DNA of 64,000 nucleotides from Cognatitamlana sp035818475 (GCF_035818475.1 NZ_JAYMGV010000005.1:1-64000), one strand, 5' to 3'. Positions 54,834-64,000 are shown, numbered from the stretch's first letter. The notes: generated by a model from the sequence alone, not told the origin. Numbers and translations are program-made.

Positions 54834-54837
54834 TTGT

Positions 54838-55641
54838 TTATAGCTTATAATGGTTCATTAAAAGCTTTTCATAAACTTTATCAGGTAAAATTCGTTTTAA
54901 AACAATTGAAAACTTCTGCATAAACTCCCCTACTTTATAATGTACCTTAGGGTTTGGAGTAACCATCACTTTATAAACCGCTTTAGCCATTAAAAGCGGA
55001 TCACTACCATCATCTACATGGGTATTCATTAAATTTAAGGTATCTCCATATGGTTTTTTGTATGGAGAATGGTCTAATAATGGAGCATGGTATCTCCCTG
55101 CTGCTATATTTGTTGCAAAATCACCGGGAGCTATATTTGTCATTTTAATATTAAAACCTTTCAGTTCCATTCTAAAAGCTTCTGTAATTAATTCCAAAGC
55201 ACCTTTACTTGCACTATAAACACCTCTATAAGGTAAGCCCATATAGCCAGCTATAGATGTTATATTAATTATTAAACCTGATTGTTGTTTTCTCATTTGC
55301 GGTAATACCGCTTTTATCACGCTTATGGGTCCAAAAAAATTAGTTTCAAAATTGTTTTTGATTTCTTCTTCCGGAATTTCTTCAATTGGACCGGTTATAC
55401 CAGCCCCAGCATTATTAATAACAACATCTAACCTGCCCTCTTTTTCTAAAATAGTAGCTATGGTTTGTTTTATAGTCCCTTTATCTTTAACATCTAAAGC
55501 TAAAATTGGAAACTTACTATCCTTATACTTTTCCGGATTTCTACTTGTTCCATAAACCACAAACTTCTTTTCTCTTAAAAACTCTCCGATTGATTTACCT
55601 ATACCTGAAGAGCCTCCCGTTATTAAAACAACTTTAGACAT
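54838..55641 (-). CDS. SDR family oxidoreductase
   Basis: A 267-residue classical short-chain dehydrogenase. Cofactor loop TGGSSGIG at 8-15, NNAG at 76-79, catalytic Ser129, Tyr142 and Lys146 (YSASK), then the PG turn IAPGDFAT. YGTSRNP after the second strand suggests NADP(H) preference. Substrate unknown. Convergent with the thioredoxin-fold gene, 4 bases apart. Confidence 0.93.
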   Translation of the reverse strand: MSKVVLITGGSSGIGKSIGEFLREKKFVVYGTSRNPEKYKDSKFPILALDVKDKGTIKQTIATILEKEGRLDVVINNAGAGITGPIEEIPEEEIKNNFETNFFGPISVIKAVLPQMRKQQSGLIINITSIAGYMGLPYRGVYSASKGALELITEAFRMELKGFNIKMTNIAPGDFATNIAAGRYHAPLLDHSPYKKPYGDTLNLMNTHVDDGSDPLLMAKAVYKVMVTPNPKVHYKVGEFMQKFSIVLKRILPDKVYEKLLMNHYKL

Positions 55642-55717
55642 ACTGTATTGAAATTACAAAAACCAAGCACCAAATTACAACATTGTAAAACGATAAGAAA
55701 ACTTAATTTTAAGGCAT

Positions 55718-55819
55718 AAAAAAAGGCAAGCTACCTACATCACACCGCTACGACCATATACCTTTGCTTCGTTCCCGACCTGGAGGATTCAACAGGAGCT
55801 GGTTGTGTAGGACTTGCCG
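55718..55819 (-). ncRNA. ffs: Signal recognition particle RNA, small bacterial (4.5S) type
   Basis: The minus strand reads GGCAAGTCCTAC at the 5' end (55818 downward) and GTAGGTAGCTTGCC at the 3' end, pairing to close a long hairpin of about 94 bases. The apical part contains the Ffh-binding consensus CCAGGTCGGGAACGAAGCA, matching the conserved 4.5S RNA core. A T run (55718-55724) ends it and a textbook promoter precedes it. It partners Ffh to target membrane proteins. Confidence 0.93.
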
Positions 55820-55823
55820 GGTG

Positions 55824-55853
55824 CAAAGATACAACCTTTTAAAATTTTCACAA
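55824..55853 (-). promoter_or_regulatory. SRP RNA promoter
   Basis: On the minus strand TTG (55851-55853), 19 bases, TATCTTTG (55824-55831), and the RNA 5' end about 5 bases later. This is an exact Bacteroidota promoter. Confidence 0.88.
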
Positions 55854-55907
55854 TGATTTTTTAAACCGATTTTAAATAAATATATTGCTCTAAATTATAA
55901 TTTTAAA

Positions 55908-56942
55908 ATGAATATATTCAAATACCTAATAATCATATTTTTAAGTACGGTCTTAGTATCATGCGGATCTAATACAGGGCGAAAAAAAAAGGATTTTAAA
56001 ATAAAAACCAATGCTGTAAAAGGTAATATTCCTAATAATGAGACCCTGAAACTAACTTTAGTAAACAAAAAAAATCACGATATTGAATCTGTTCAGTATA
56101 CTATAGATGGTAAGGAGGTTGAAGCCGAACATGATTTAAAACATAATAAGCTGGGTAAACACACCATTGAGGCCACAGTCAATTTTAATGGAGAAACTCA
56201 AATTATTACGTCAAGTTTAACTATCCTGAACCATGAACTGCCAGAGGTATATACTTATAAAATAATTAATGAATACCCACATGATATAACGTCGTATACC
56301 CAAGGCTTAGAATTTTTTAATGATACTTTATATGAAAGCACCGGACAATATAAAGAATCTAAACTTAGAAAGATTGATTATAAAACAGGGCAGGTTTTAA
56401 AAAATGTAGATTTAGCCAACGAATATTTTGGAGAGGGGTTAACCATATTTAACAACAAAATATATCAGCTTACCTGGCAAAAAGGAACCGGTTTTGTTTA
56501 TGATATTAATACGCTTGAGAAATTAAGTAGTTTCAGATATGGCAAGAGCAAAGAAGGCTGGGGCTTATGCCATAACGGTAATGTAATCTATAAAAGTGAT
56601 GGTACTGAAAAAATATGGTTGTTAAATCCGGAAACTTTAGTTGAAGAAGAATTTATACAAGTTTATACCAATAAAGGAAAGATAGTTGGTATTAATGAAA
56701 TGGAGTGGATTGATGGAAAAATATACGCAAACCGTTATCAAAAAGATGGTGTGGCTATTATTAACCCTCAAAATGGAGCAGTTATAGGTGTTGTAGATTT
56801 TTCACCATTAAAAAAACTTGTCACACAACATGAAGGCTTAGATGTCTTAAATGGCATTGCTTACAATCCAAAGTCCAAGACTATTTTTGTAACCGGTAAG
56901 CGTTGGGATAAATTATTTGAGGTAGAAATTGTTGAAAACTAG
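55908..56942 (+). CDS. Glutaminyl-peptide cyclotransferase lipoprotein
   Basis: A 344-residue lipoprotein (VLVSCGSN, Cys about 19). An N-terminal Ig-like segment (about 35-110) precedes a five-bladed propeller of the plant/bacterial glutaminyl cyclase family (HDITSYTQGLEF, YESTGQYKESKLRKI, YFGEGLTIF, YQLTWQKGTGFVYD, GINEMEWIDGKIYAN, THEGLDVLNGIAYN-like stretch, FVTGKRWDKLFEV). It converts N-terminal Gln of exported proteins to pyroglutamate in the periplasm. This fits the many Gln mature starts in this window. Confidence 0.93.
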   Translation: MNIFKYLIIIFLSTVLVSCGSNTGRKKKDFKIKTNAVKGNIPNNETLKLTLVNKKNHDIESVQYTIDGKEVEAEHDLKHNKLGKHTIEATVNFNGETQIITSSLTILNHELPEVYTYKIINEYPHDITSYTQGLEFFNDTLYESTGQYKESKLRKIDYKTGQVLKNVDLANEYFGEGLTIFNNKIYQLTWQKGTGFVYDINTLEKLSSFRYGKSKEGWGLCHNGNVIYKSDGTEKIWLLNPETLVEEEFIQVYTNKGKIVGINEMEWIDGKIYANRYQKDGVAIINPQNGAVIGVVDFSPLKKLVTQHEGLDVLNGIAYNPKSKTIFVTGKRWDKLFEVEIVEN

Positions 56943-57109
56943 TAATACCTCTAATTAGATTTGAATGATTATCCTGAATGTAATTCTTTGAGTTTGATTT
57001 CCTTAGTTTTACTATGAAACCTTTATACAGTTAAATACCTCACTCAACCAAAAGAGCCATTTGCTCATTCTTCCTTTTAATTGACAACTTTCTTATGGTT
57101 CTTTGAACT

Positions 57110-57967
57110 ATGAGAAAAGTAATCAACATTAACATACCTGAGCCATGTCATGAAAATTGGAATGACATGACACCTGAAGAAAAGGGACGGCATTGTGCAG
57201 TTTGTCAAAAAACAGTTTTTGACTTTACAACAAAAACGGACGAGTATATTGTAAAGACTTTTACTGAAAATGATAATGTCTGCGGCCGATTTAAATCCAC
57301 GCAACTTAAAAGAGATTTAGTATTAAACAGGAAAGAGAAAAACAGCTACCTTTCCCTAATAGTTTCAGGGGTTTTGGCTCTAATAGGTATAAGCAACCAT
57401 ACTGTTTTTTCGCAAGAAAAACCAAGTACATTTCAAGTTGATAGCATAAAACAGAATAACATAAAGGGTAAAATTACGCCGCAAAGTCAACTCGACTCCA
57501 GACTTATTAAAGGCATTGTACTTGACGAAAGTAAAACGCCCCTACCTGGAGCAAGTATAAGCATTGAAAGCTCTTCTGAGGGCACGGTATCAGATTTTGA
57601 TGGAAACTTTTCAATAGAGGTCAAAAAAGGTGCTATTCTATATATTAGTTATGTGGGCTATGAATCCCAAAAAGTAAAAATAACGGAAAGTCTCAACGAA
57701 ATTATTATGGTAGAGCTTGATGAAAGTGTTTTGGGGGGTATTGTGGTAGTTGGTGGTGCCATTTCAAATGATAATATGCCATATATATCTGAAGAAGCGC
57801 GCGAAAGAAAAAAGCAAAGAACGTTTGCCCGTAAAAACGCTGCGACCTTCTATAAGCAAAAACGAAAAGACGACAGATTAAAAGTAAAAAGTGGAATGGT
57901 AGAACGCACAAAGGCTGGTAAATTTCTTCATAACATCACCAATGTATTTAGAAAGAAAACCAACTAG
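57110..57967 (+). CDS. Membrane protein with N-terminal Cys cluster and carboxypeptidase-regulatory-like domain
   Basis: A 285-residue protein. The cytoplasmic-looking N terminus (PEPCHENWNDM, GRHCAVCQKTVFDFT, later NVCGRF) has four Cys (13, 29, 32, 58) that could bind metal. One hydrophobic segment (about 83-102) follows, then a CarboxypepD_reg-like domain (about 130-205, GIVLDESKTPLPGASISIE, SYVGYESQKV) and a very basic tail. The domain is the same type found at the N terminus of SusC/TonB-dependent receptors. Role unknown. Convergent with the second PorP/SprF gene, one base between. Confidence 0.78.
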   Translation: MRKVININIPEPCHENWNDMTPEEKGRHCAVCQKTVFDFTTKTDEYIVKTFTENDNVCGRFKSTQLKRDLVLNRKEKNSYLSLIVSGVLALIGISNHTVFSQEKPSTFQVDSIKQNNIKGKITPQSQLDSRLIKGIVLDESKTPLPGASISIESSSEGTVSDFDGNFSIEVKKGAILYISYVGYESQKVKITESLNEIIMVELDESVLGGIVVVGGAISNDNMPYISEEARERKKQRTFARKNAATFYKQKRKDDRLKVKSGMVERTKAGKFLHNITNVFRKKTN

Positions 57968-57968
57968 C

Positions 57969-58949
57969 TTAGTGCACCGGACTTTGAGTACACGGACAGT
58001 TACTAATACCTTGTAAAAAGTTTAATCCTATAGTAACTACATGGGTACCTGAATTGTATGCAGACAAATCATTGGTTGTTATTTGATAGGCATACCCAAA
58101 ATAGAAAATGGATTTTTGGAACCCTACCATAGGCCCTATATTTAAGGGCTTAAAAAACTGGTCATTTAAAAAACGATATGAGATACCTGCCCAAAAATAG
58201 TCTTCATTTCTGTTAAATTTCCTGAATTTAAAATTAACATCGGTACTTGAACGTTTGTCACTACTAAACATTTGATAAAAAACAGAAGGTTCAAATTCCA
58301 AGCCGCTTTTCTTTGGCCCTCTAAAGGTATAACCGGAATATATCTGGTAGTTCAAAAGTAAATTTGGTTCAGCAGCCCTAATGTTTTGATCTATTTTTTT
58401 ATCCAGGATATTATTAACATTAAAACTTAAAAAGAATCCTTTAATTCTGTATAATGCGCCTACATCAAAGTTGTTATTTGAAGTTCGCCTGTCATCAGTT
58501 ATAAACGGGTCTATTATTGGATTTTCATACCCTGTATTAAAATTATTAATATCTATTCTGAAGTTATTAATGTTATATGAAATACCAAAAGATAAATATT
58601 GTTTTGAGTAGTAATCTAAAACCAGATGGTGTGCAAATGAAAACTTCACCCCCGTTTGAATGGTATTACCATTTCTATCATTATATAGAGATAAACCAAT
58701 CCCTGAACGATCAGCAATTCTAACATCTCCATAAATAGATTGATTATCAGGAGCACCTTTAATACCTACCCATTGTGTCAATCCGTTAGCTCTAATTTTT
58801 AAATTATCACCAATACCGGCATACGTCGGTGATATTACAAAATTATTATCTGCCAAATGCTGGGTAAATACCGGCAAATTCAATTCCTGGCCATAGCCGT
58901 TTGCTACAACCAAAAAAAGGATATATATCATTAATTGTCTTATCTGCAT
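57969..58949 (-). CDS. PorP/SprF family T9SS outer-membrane protein
   Basis: A 326-residue barrel protein with signal peptide (1-20, GYG then Gln). The family block LPVFTQHLADNNFVISPTYAG and QWVGIKGAPDNQ match PorP/SprF; later strands include WAGISYRF, YFGYAYQIT and HVVTIGLNF. It lies 34 bases downstream of the giant SprB-repeat adhesin on the same strand, the sprB-sprF arrangement, and should serve that cargo. It is clearly diverged from the PorP/SprF gene at 3938. Confidence 0.92.
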   Translation of the reverse strand: MQIRQLMIYILFLVVANGYGQELNLPVFTQHLADNNFVISPTYAGIGDNLKIRANGLTQWVGIKGAPDNQSIYGDVRIADRSGIGLSLYNDRNGNTIQTGVKFSFAHHLVLDYYSKQYLSFGISYNINNFRIDINNFNTGYENPIIDPFITDDRRTSNNNFDVGALYRIKGFFLSFNVNNILDKKIDQNIRAAEPNLLLNYQIYSGYTFRGPKKSGLEFEPSVFYQMFSSDKRSSTDVNFKFRKFNRNEDYFWAGISYRFLNDQFFKPLNIGPMVGFQKSIFYFGYAYQITTNDLSAYNSGTHVVTIGLNFLQGISNCPCTQSPVH

Positions 58950-58983
58950 AATTTTTTCATTTAGAGGTTTAAACCGCTAATTA

Positions 58984-61900
58984 TTATCTATAAAGTGTAA
59001 AATGTCCAACAAACTCACGATCATCTTTGGGGTCATTAAGCTTAACAACATACCAATAATCTCCTGTAGGAAGTTCAATACCATTATACTTACCATCCCA
59101 CTTATCTCCTGCTCTTAAGGTGGCTATTTTACGACCATATCTATCATAAATATCAAATGTTAAATCTTTATATTGCGATGTACATCCTGGCCCCCATCTA
59201 TCCAAAGTACCATCACCGTTTGGTGTGAAATAGTTTGGTATACATACATCTATATATTCAAAGAATCTTGTTGCCGTTGCTACACAACCATTAGCATCTG
59301 TAACGGTTACTGTATAGTCTCCTGACGCATAAATAATAAACGTGTTTTCACTTCCATAAGCTTCCCCGTTTAATGTATATTCATAAGGTTCTACACCTCC
59401 TGAAGTAGCCGCTACAATCTCATTAAGCCCGCCATCTTCTAAAGCTAACTCTAATGGATCCACCTGATCAATATCAAAATCCAGTGTTGGTTTTATACAT
59501 CCGTTTGTATGTCTTACATTGATATAATGGCCAATCCCAGCCGGTACATCTGTAAACACATGACTTGTTTGATAAGGGCCTCCGTTTAATGAATAATCTA
59601 TATCAGCAAGATTTGTAATACTAGGATCAACAGAAACGGTAACCGTATTGGTTGATAAGTTGTTAACACAACCATAATCAACAACAACCTGAGGATCAAG
59701 AAGCACGGATTCAGGAAATGTAATATTCCATTCAGATTCACAGCCTTCATTATCTCTAACATAGACAATATGGTCTCCACCTGCCAGGTTATCAAAATCA
59801 AATTGTGTTTGTGTGGCTCCTCCTGTAGTGTATGTCCCATCAATATCATCTAAACTCACACTATATGGTAAGTTTCCACCGGAAATATCAATACTGAAAG
59901 CCCCGTTTAAATCTCCTGAGCAAACTTCGGGTATTATTGAATTAGGCACTATGCTTAGTACTACCGGAGTAGGCTCGTCTATAGTAAAATCAATAAGTAC
60001 AAAACAGCCTAACTCATCTTGTGCTATGGCCTGATAAGTTCCCGCAGTAAGATTTTCAAAAATAGGAGATTCAAAAAACTGATTTAGTTGTGGAGAAATG
60101 GCATATTTTATAATACCGGTTCCTCCTGTTGCTGTTATCTCCATAATACCATCATCTCCACCGTTACATGCAACATCCGTAGTAGTATATGAAGCTTGTA
60201 ATGCTAATGCAGGTTCTGTAATAGAGACCTGAGCAGATACTTCTTCACAATCCACACCGCTGGTTACTCTAACCTGATAAGTCCCTGCGGTAAGGTCTGT
60301 AAATACTCCCGGGCTATTTTGGGTTGGTGCTGGTGTAATATCTGTACCGGACGCATCTTGTAAAATGTAAATGTAATTACCAAGGCCTCCCTGTGCCTCA
60401 GCTACAATAACCCCTGTATTATCTCCTACACAATTAATCGTGGCATTTGTAGCATCTAAATCTATTGTTAATACCGGTAACGGATCAACTGTAATTTCGT
60501 TAGAGACCATTGATGTACACCCATTGGCATCTCTCACATAATACATATATGTACCCGGTGTTACTGCAAATGTCACATCAGAAGTAAATGTTCCTAAAAC
60601 ACTAGAAAAAGCCATATCATCACTATATTCATATGACCCTGTTCCTCCCACTGCGCTTAAAGTAAGTGTGGCATCAACAGTACAGGTTTGTGATGTGGCC
60701 TTAACCAATGTGGCCTGTATGGCATTTGGTTGCGTGATTATAACATCAGCTGTGGTAAACTCACAATTGTAACCGTCTCTTACAGTTACATTGTAGGTTC
60801 CTGCTCCTAATCCGTTGAATATTGGTGAGGTTTGCGGCCCCGAAGAGGTCACTGTTGGCAACACCATATTCAAAATATAAGTATAATTACTTCCCTGTCC
60901 ACCTGTCACATTATTTACTGTTATACTGGCATTAGTATCACCAAAACACGAAACCAAAGATGGCGTTGCTATTGCCTGAGCATCAATAGGCGCCGGATTT
61001 ACAAGTGGCACATTTACTATAGCAATACAGCCAGCACTATCCCTTACACTGACAATATAATCACCAGCCATTAGGTTCGTAAAATTGGGCACAGCACTGA
61101 ATGGTGTTATAACTGTTCCTCCTGCCAGCTCCAATTGGTATTCATAAGCTCCCGGCCATCCGCCAGTAGCCGTAGCAGAAATTGAACCATCGTTATTACC
61201 AGCAATACAGGTGATTTCTGTATGTGTTTCTGAAATAGCCAGAGCTGCCGTTGGTGCAGAAATTGTAAAACTTTTACTTACTGTACAATATGGTGTATTA
61301 GTCAAGGTAGCCGTTATGGTATATGTTCCGGCAGCAAAGCCCGGAATATTTACCGGTCCAGCATTAGCAACCGAACCAGAGGTTACCGGATTACCCAATG
61401 CATCAACAATATTATAGGTAAACGCTCCAGACTCATCCGATGGTGTTGGTACTCTATCTATAAAAGTAACATTAACACTACCATCAGAATCATTAAAACA
61501 AGTTACATCAACAACATTATCAATAGTCAAATCAAACGTGTTTGGATCATCTACATAATGTGTTGTCTGTAAACTACAACCTGTATCTAAATTAACCACT
61601 GTAACCAGATAATTACCAATTGGTAAGCCTGTAAACACACCTGTAGTATTAGTTTGACTGTAAACCGCTCCTAATATTGTCCCATCTACATCTTCAACAG
61701 TATATTCAAGATTGGTTGGTGTGCCACCTGTACTGGTCACTGAAACAGTAATATCTTCGTCATTTGTACATGTAATGGCATTATCTATTGTTATGTTCAA
61801 TGCATCTAACCCAATAAACGGTTGAATAGTCGCCGTAGTACTACCTGAACAACCGTTATCATCATAAACATTAATGGTGTAGGTACCTCCTAACAAATCG

Positions 61901-64000
61901 GTTTCCGTATACACATTATTGGCAGTAGCCTGAACAACAGTGCCTCCCCTAATAAATTCATATATAGTATATACTGAAGATCCACCGGTTACTCCATTCA
62001 CGGTTATTGTAGCATAATTAGTTGCATTGGTATTTGCAGTACAATCATACTCCGCTACTATAGGATTTGCAATCACTACAGGGTTTGGTTCCCCAACAGT
62101 TTCTGATTGTGTCAACGTACAATTTCTTCCTGAGGTTACCGTAATATTATAAGTACCTGCAATTAATCCTGTGAACACATTAGACGTTTGTGTTGTAACA
62201 CCTCCGTCAAGGCTATAAGTGTAAACCGGATTATCATTACTTGCGGGTAAATTAACCGTTATCATACCGTCACTACCTCCATTACAACTTACATCTGTTG
62301 GCACAGTTGTAAAAGTAACCGGTGTAGCTGCATCTAAGGTTACATTAACAGTTCTGGTACATAAGGTTGTAGTATCTTCTATGGTCACGGCAAATGTACC
62401 TGATGGCACCCCCGAGATCACATGTCCTGCAATAGAAACCGATGCGGGGCTTGGGCTAATAGAATACACATAGTTTCCTGAACCACCCGAACCAGTAATT
62501 GTAATTTCCCCATCATCATTTGAACAACTTGGTAAGCTTGTTATGGCTGCTGACAAGTCTAAAGCAGGATATACGGTTATAGTAGTTCCTCCGGTAACCT
62601 CACAACCATTTCCATCTCTAACCGTTACAGCGTATGTTCCCGGTGTAGATACTGTAAATGTAGGACTTGCCTGGAATCCATTTCCAATAGAATACGTAAA
62701 TGGTGCAATACCTGTTGTTCCGGTAACTGTAAACGTATAAGGGTCTCCCGTTAAATTACACTGGTTTATTGCCAGTGCCGGTACACTTATTGTTGGCAAC
62801 GGATCTGTAGCAATAACAACATCTATTTGATCTGTACATCCATTACTGTCCATAACCCAAACATCCCAATCCGTACTAATTGCAGGATCTAAGATGGCAG
62901 AAGTACTACTAGTATAATCCGATGCTATTGGTACAGAGCCATCCACAACAAAAGCATAAGTATAATCAGGAGTACCTCCTGTTGCCGTAACAGATACCTG
63001 GGCACCAAAGTTACAATGAGCATTTATATTAGTAGCTTCTACTAATATCAAGGCTGTTGGTTCTCCAACATTTACTGTAACAGTATCTGTACACCCAGTA
63101 AGCTCATCGGTAACCACTATGGTTTGAGCTCCTATAGCTAATCCTGTTAACGAAATTGTTCCTGCAGTTTGTCCTGTAATGGCACTACCTCCATTAATAG
63201 TATAGCTATATGTTGTTGCAAAACTTCCAACTGTAAACTCAACGGCTCCATCTGAACCGCCATTACAACTAACATCGTTAAGCAATAAACCTGATACTGT
63301 AATGTTTGTTACCGGGTTTACTGTATAGGATTCTGTATAATAACAACCGTTGGCATCTGTAACTGTAAAGGTATAAGTGTCCGGTGTTAATCCGGTAAAG
63401 ATTCCGGTTGATGCTCCTGTAATATTCCCTGTAGCACTTGCTGGGGCTATAATAGCGTAACTTAATGGCCCTACTCCATTAGTTGCAGTAAGTGTCACAT
63501 CACTTGTTAGTGCTAAACAGGTTACTGCTGTTGAAACAAAATCTAAATCTGTTGGAACATCTAAGGCCGGTATAACAACATCTATTGGTGTAGTTATAAT
63601 ACATCCATTAGCATCCTGAATATAAGCTGTTACAGTTCCTGAAGTATTGGTTGTGAATGTATTGGTTGATGTATAATTGGCTCCTCCGTCGAAACTATAA
63701 GTGTACGGTACTGTTCCCCCACTTCCGGTAATAGTAACTGTTGCCGGTTGTGTGGCATTACCTGCACCACAGGTTAAACTTTGGGTCAATGTTCCTGAAC
63801 CGCTTACTGGTGAAGGCTCTGTTATTGTTACTGTAACCGGTAATGAATCACAGTTCTTACTATCTCTAACCACCACATCATAAGCTCCCGCTGACAGTCC
63901 GGTAAACACATTTGAAACCTGGAATGTTGCACCGTTATTAATGCTGTATTGGTACGGTGCAATACCATTGGCCGCAGTAATAACTATACTCCCGTCTGCT
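58984..64000 (-). CDS. Giant SprB-repeat adhesin with T9SS type B C-terminal domain (5' end outside window)
   Basis: The frame is open from the right edge to the stop at 58984, about 1670 residues visible; the true start lies beyond 64000. It consists of about twenty modules of roughly 75-85 residues with patterns such as VSCNGGSDG, YTYSLDGG, FTGLxAGTY and VTVRDxNGC, the SprB repeat. The C-terminal 90 residues (CIPNYFTPNGDGTLDRWGPGC, FDIYDRYGRKIATL, WDGKYNGIELPTGDYWYVV, ending FTLYR) are the type B sorting domain. SprB of Flavobacterium is the mobile gliding adhesin; this relative probably is a surface adhesin too, but a gliding role is not shown. Repeats here are diverged in DNA, unlike the left-hand adhesin. 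Confidence 0.92.
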   Translation of the reverse strand, partial: ADGSIVITAANGIAPYQYSINNGATFQVSNVFTGLSAGAYDVVVRDSKNCDSLPVTVTITEPSPVSGSGTLTQSLTCGAGNATQPATVTITGSGGTVPYTYSFDGGANYTSTNTFTTNTSGTVTAYIQDANGCIITTPIDVVIPALDVPTDLDFVSTAVTCLALTSDVTLTATNGVGPLSYAIIAPASATGNITGASTGIFTGLTPDTYTFTVTDANGCYYTESYTVNPVTNITVSGLLLNDVSCNGGSDGAVEFTVGSFATTYSYTINGGSAITGQTAGTISLTGLAIGAQTIVVTDELTGCTDTVTVNVGEPTALILVEATNINAHCNFGAQVSVTATGGTPDYTYAFVVDGSVPIASDYTSSTSAILDPAISTDWDVWVMDSNGCTDQIDVVIATDPLPTISVPALAINQCNLTGDPYTFTVTGTTGIAPFTYSIGNGFQASPTFTVSTPGTYAVTVRDGNGCEVTGGTTITVYPALDLSAAITSLPSCSNDDGEITITGSGGSGNYVYSISPSPASVSIAGHVISGVPSGTFAVTIEDTTTLCTRTVNVTLDAATPVTFTTVPTDVSCNGGSDGMITVNLPASNDNPVYTYSLDGGVTTQTSNVFTGLIAGTYNITVTSGRNCTLTQSETVGEPNPVVIANPIVAEYDCTANTNATNYATITVNGVTGGSSVYTIYEFIRGGTVVQATANNVYTETDLLGGTYTINVYDDNGCSGSTTATIQPFIGLDALNITIDNAITCTNDEDITVSVTSTGGTPTNLEYTVEDVDGTILGAVYSQTNTTGVFTGLPIGNYLVTVVNLDTGCSLQTTHYVDDPNTFDLTIDNVVDVTCFNDSDGSVNVTFIDRVPTPSDESGAFTYNIVDALGNPVTSGSVANAGPVNIPGFAAGTYTITATLTNTPYCTVSKSFTISAPTAALAISETHTEITCIAGNNDGSISATATGGWPGAYEYQLELAGGTVITPFSAVPNFTNLMAGDYIVSVRDSAGCIAIVNVPLVNPAPIDAQAIATPSLVSCFGDTNASITVNNVTGGQGSNYTYILNMVLPTVTSSGPQTSPIFNGLGAGTYNVTVRDGYNCEFTTADVIITQPNAIQATLVKATSQTCTVDATLTLSAVGGTGSYEYSDDMAFSSVLGTFTSDVTFAVTPGTYMYYVRDANGCTSMVSNEITVDPLPVLTIDLDATNATINCVGDNTGVIVAEAQGGLGNYIYILQDASGTDITPAPTQNSPGVFTDLTAGTYQVRVTSGVDCEEVSAQVSITEPALALQASYTTTDVACNGGDDGIMEITATGGTGIIKYAISPQLNQFFESPIFENLTAGTYQAIAQDELGCFVLIDFTIDEPTPVVLSIVPNSIIPEVCSGDLNGAFSIDISGGNLPYSVSLDDIDGTYTTGGATQTQFDFDNLAGGDHIVYVRDNEGCESEWNITFPESVLLDPQVVVDYGCVNNLSTNTVTVSVDPSITNLADIDYSLNGGPYQTSHVFTDVPAGIGHYINVRHTNGCIKPTLDFDIDQVDPLELALEDGGLNEIVAATSGGVEPYEYTLNGEAYGSENTFIIYASGDYTVTVTDANGCVATATRFFEYIDVCIPNYFTPNGDGTLDRWGPGCTSQYKDLTFDIYDRYGRKIATLRAGDKWDGKYNGIELPTGDYWYVVKLNDPKDDREFVGHFTLYR

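Noticed and set aside
58984..63909. Treating the GTG at 63909 as the start of the right-hand adhesin
   Set aside because: The frame continues open upstream to the window edge with the same SprB-repeat pattern, so the gene is truncated by the window.

Overview
The window is a 64 kb piece of a low-GC Bacteroidota chromosome, almost certainly from the family Flavobacteriaceae. The evidence is type IX secretion (T9SS) machinery and cargo (PorQ, PorP/SprF proteins, two giant proteins with gliding-motility-type C-terminal sorting domains), the TTG-N19-TAnnTTTG promoter typical of the phylum in front of several genes, near absence of Shine-Dalgarno sequences, a fused alpha/beta 2-oxoacid dehydrogenase E1, and many Bacteroidota-only hypotheticals. 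The genus cannot be fixed from the sequence. A marine lifestyle is plausible (sulfatase, surface adhesins) but not shown.

Layout. 1-8.8 kb (+): the 3' end of a giant repeat adhesin with a type B T9SS sorting domain, a PorP/SprF partner, and two tandem OmpA-type proteins. 9.2-13.9 kb (mostly -): a CAP-domain lipoprotein, pdxH, a small ORF, then pyrR-pyrB-small STAS-like ORF-rnz. 14-18.2 kb (-): a three-gene operon of porin, triple lamin-tail-domain lipoprotein and alpha/beta-hydrolase lipoprotein behind its own promoter. 18.2-25.4 kb: rpsA, a Kbp-like BON/LysM protein, cmk, porQ, lon. 25.6-35.7 kb: mixed housekeeping and envelope genes (lipoprotein, rhomboid protease, lipid A-type acyltransferase, sulfatase, glmM, ACP phosphodiesterase, gamma-glutamyltransferase, hypotheticals). 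35.8-48.7 kb (+): uvrA, LOG-family protein, a pseudo-peptidase/beta-barrel fusion, fused E1, a hypothetical, YdcF-type protein, pheT. 48.7-57.9 kb: cyclase-family lipoprotein, a two-gene secreted operon, DUF2007 protein, ABC-F ATPase, thioredoxin-fold lipoprotein, SDR, SRP RNA, glutaminyl cyclase, and a membrane protein with a carboxypeptidase-regulatory-like domain. 58-64 kb (-): a second PorP/SprF plus a giant SprB-repeat adhesin running off the right edge.

Themes. The window is bracketed by two adhesin/SprF modules and contains the T9SS accessory gene porQ. Nine of ten non-lipoprotein secreted or outer-membrane proteins with visible N termini have Gln as the predicted first mature residue, and a glutaminyl cyclase is encoded in the same window. 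No CRISPR array, insertion sequence, prophage or tRNA was found. The most interesting points are the mosaic 276-bp repeat array in the left adhesin, the porin/LTD/hydrolase operon, the pseudo-peptidase fused to an outer-membrane barrel, the ABC-F protein with one degenerate ATP site and a structured uORF-containing leader, and the D/N-swapped thiamine site of the fused E1. None of these was tested computationally; all are readings of the sequence.
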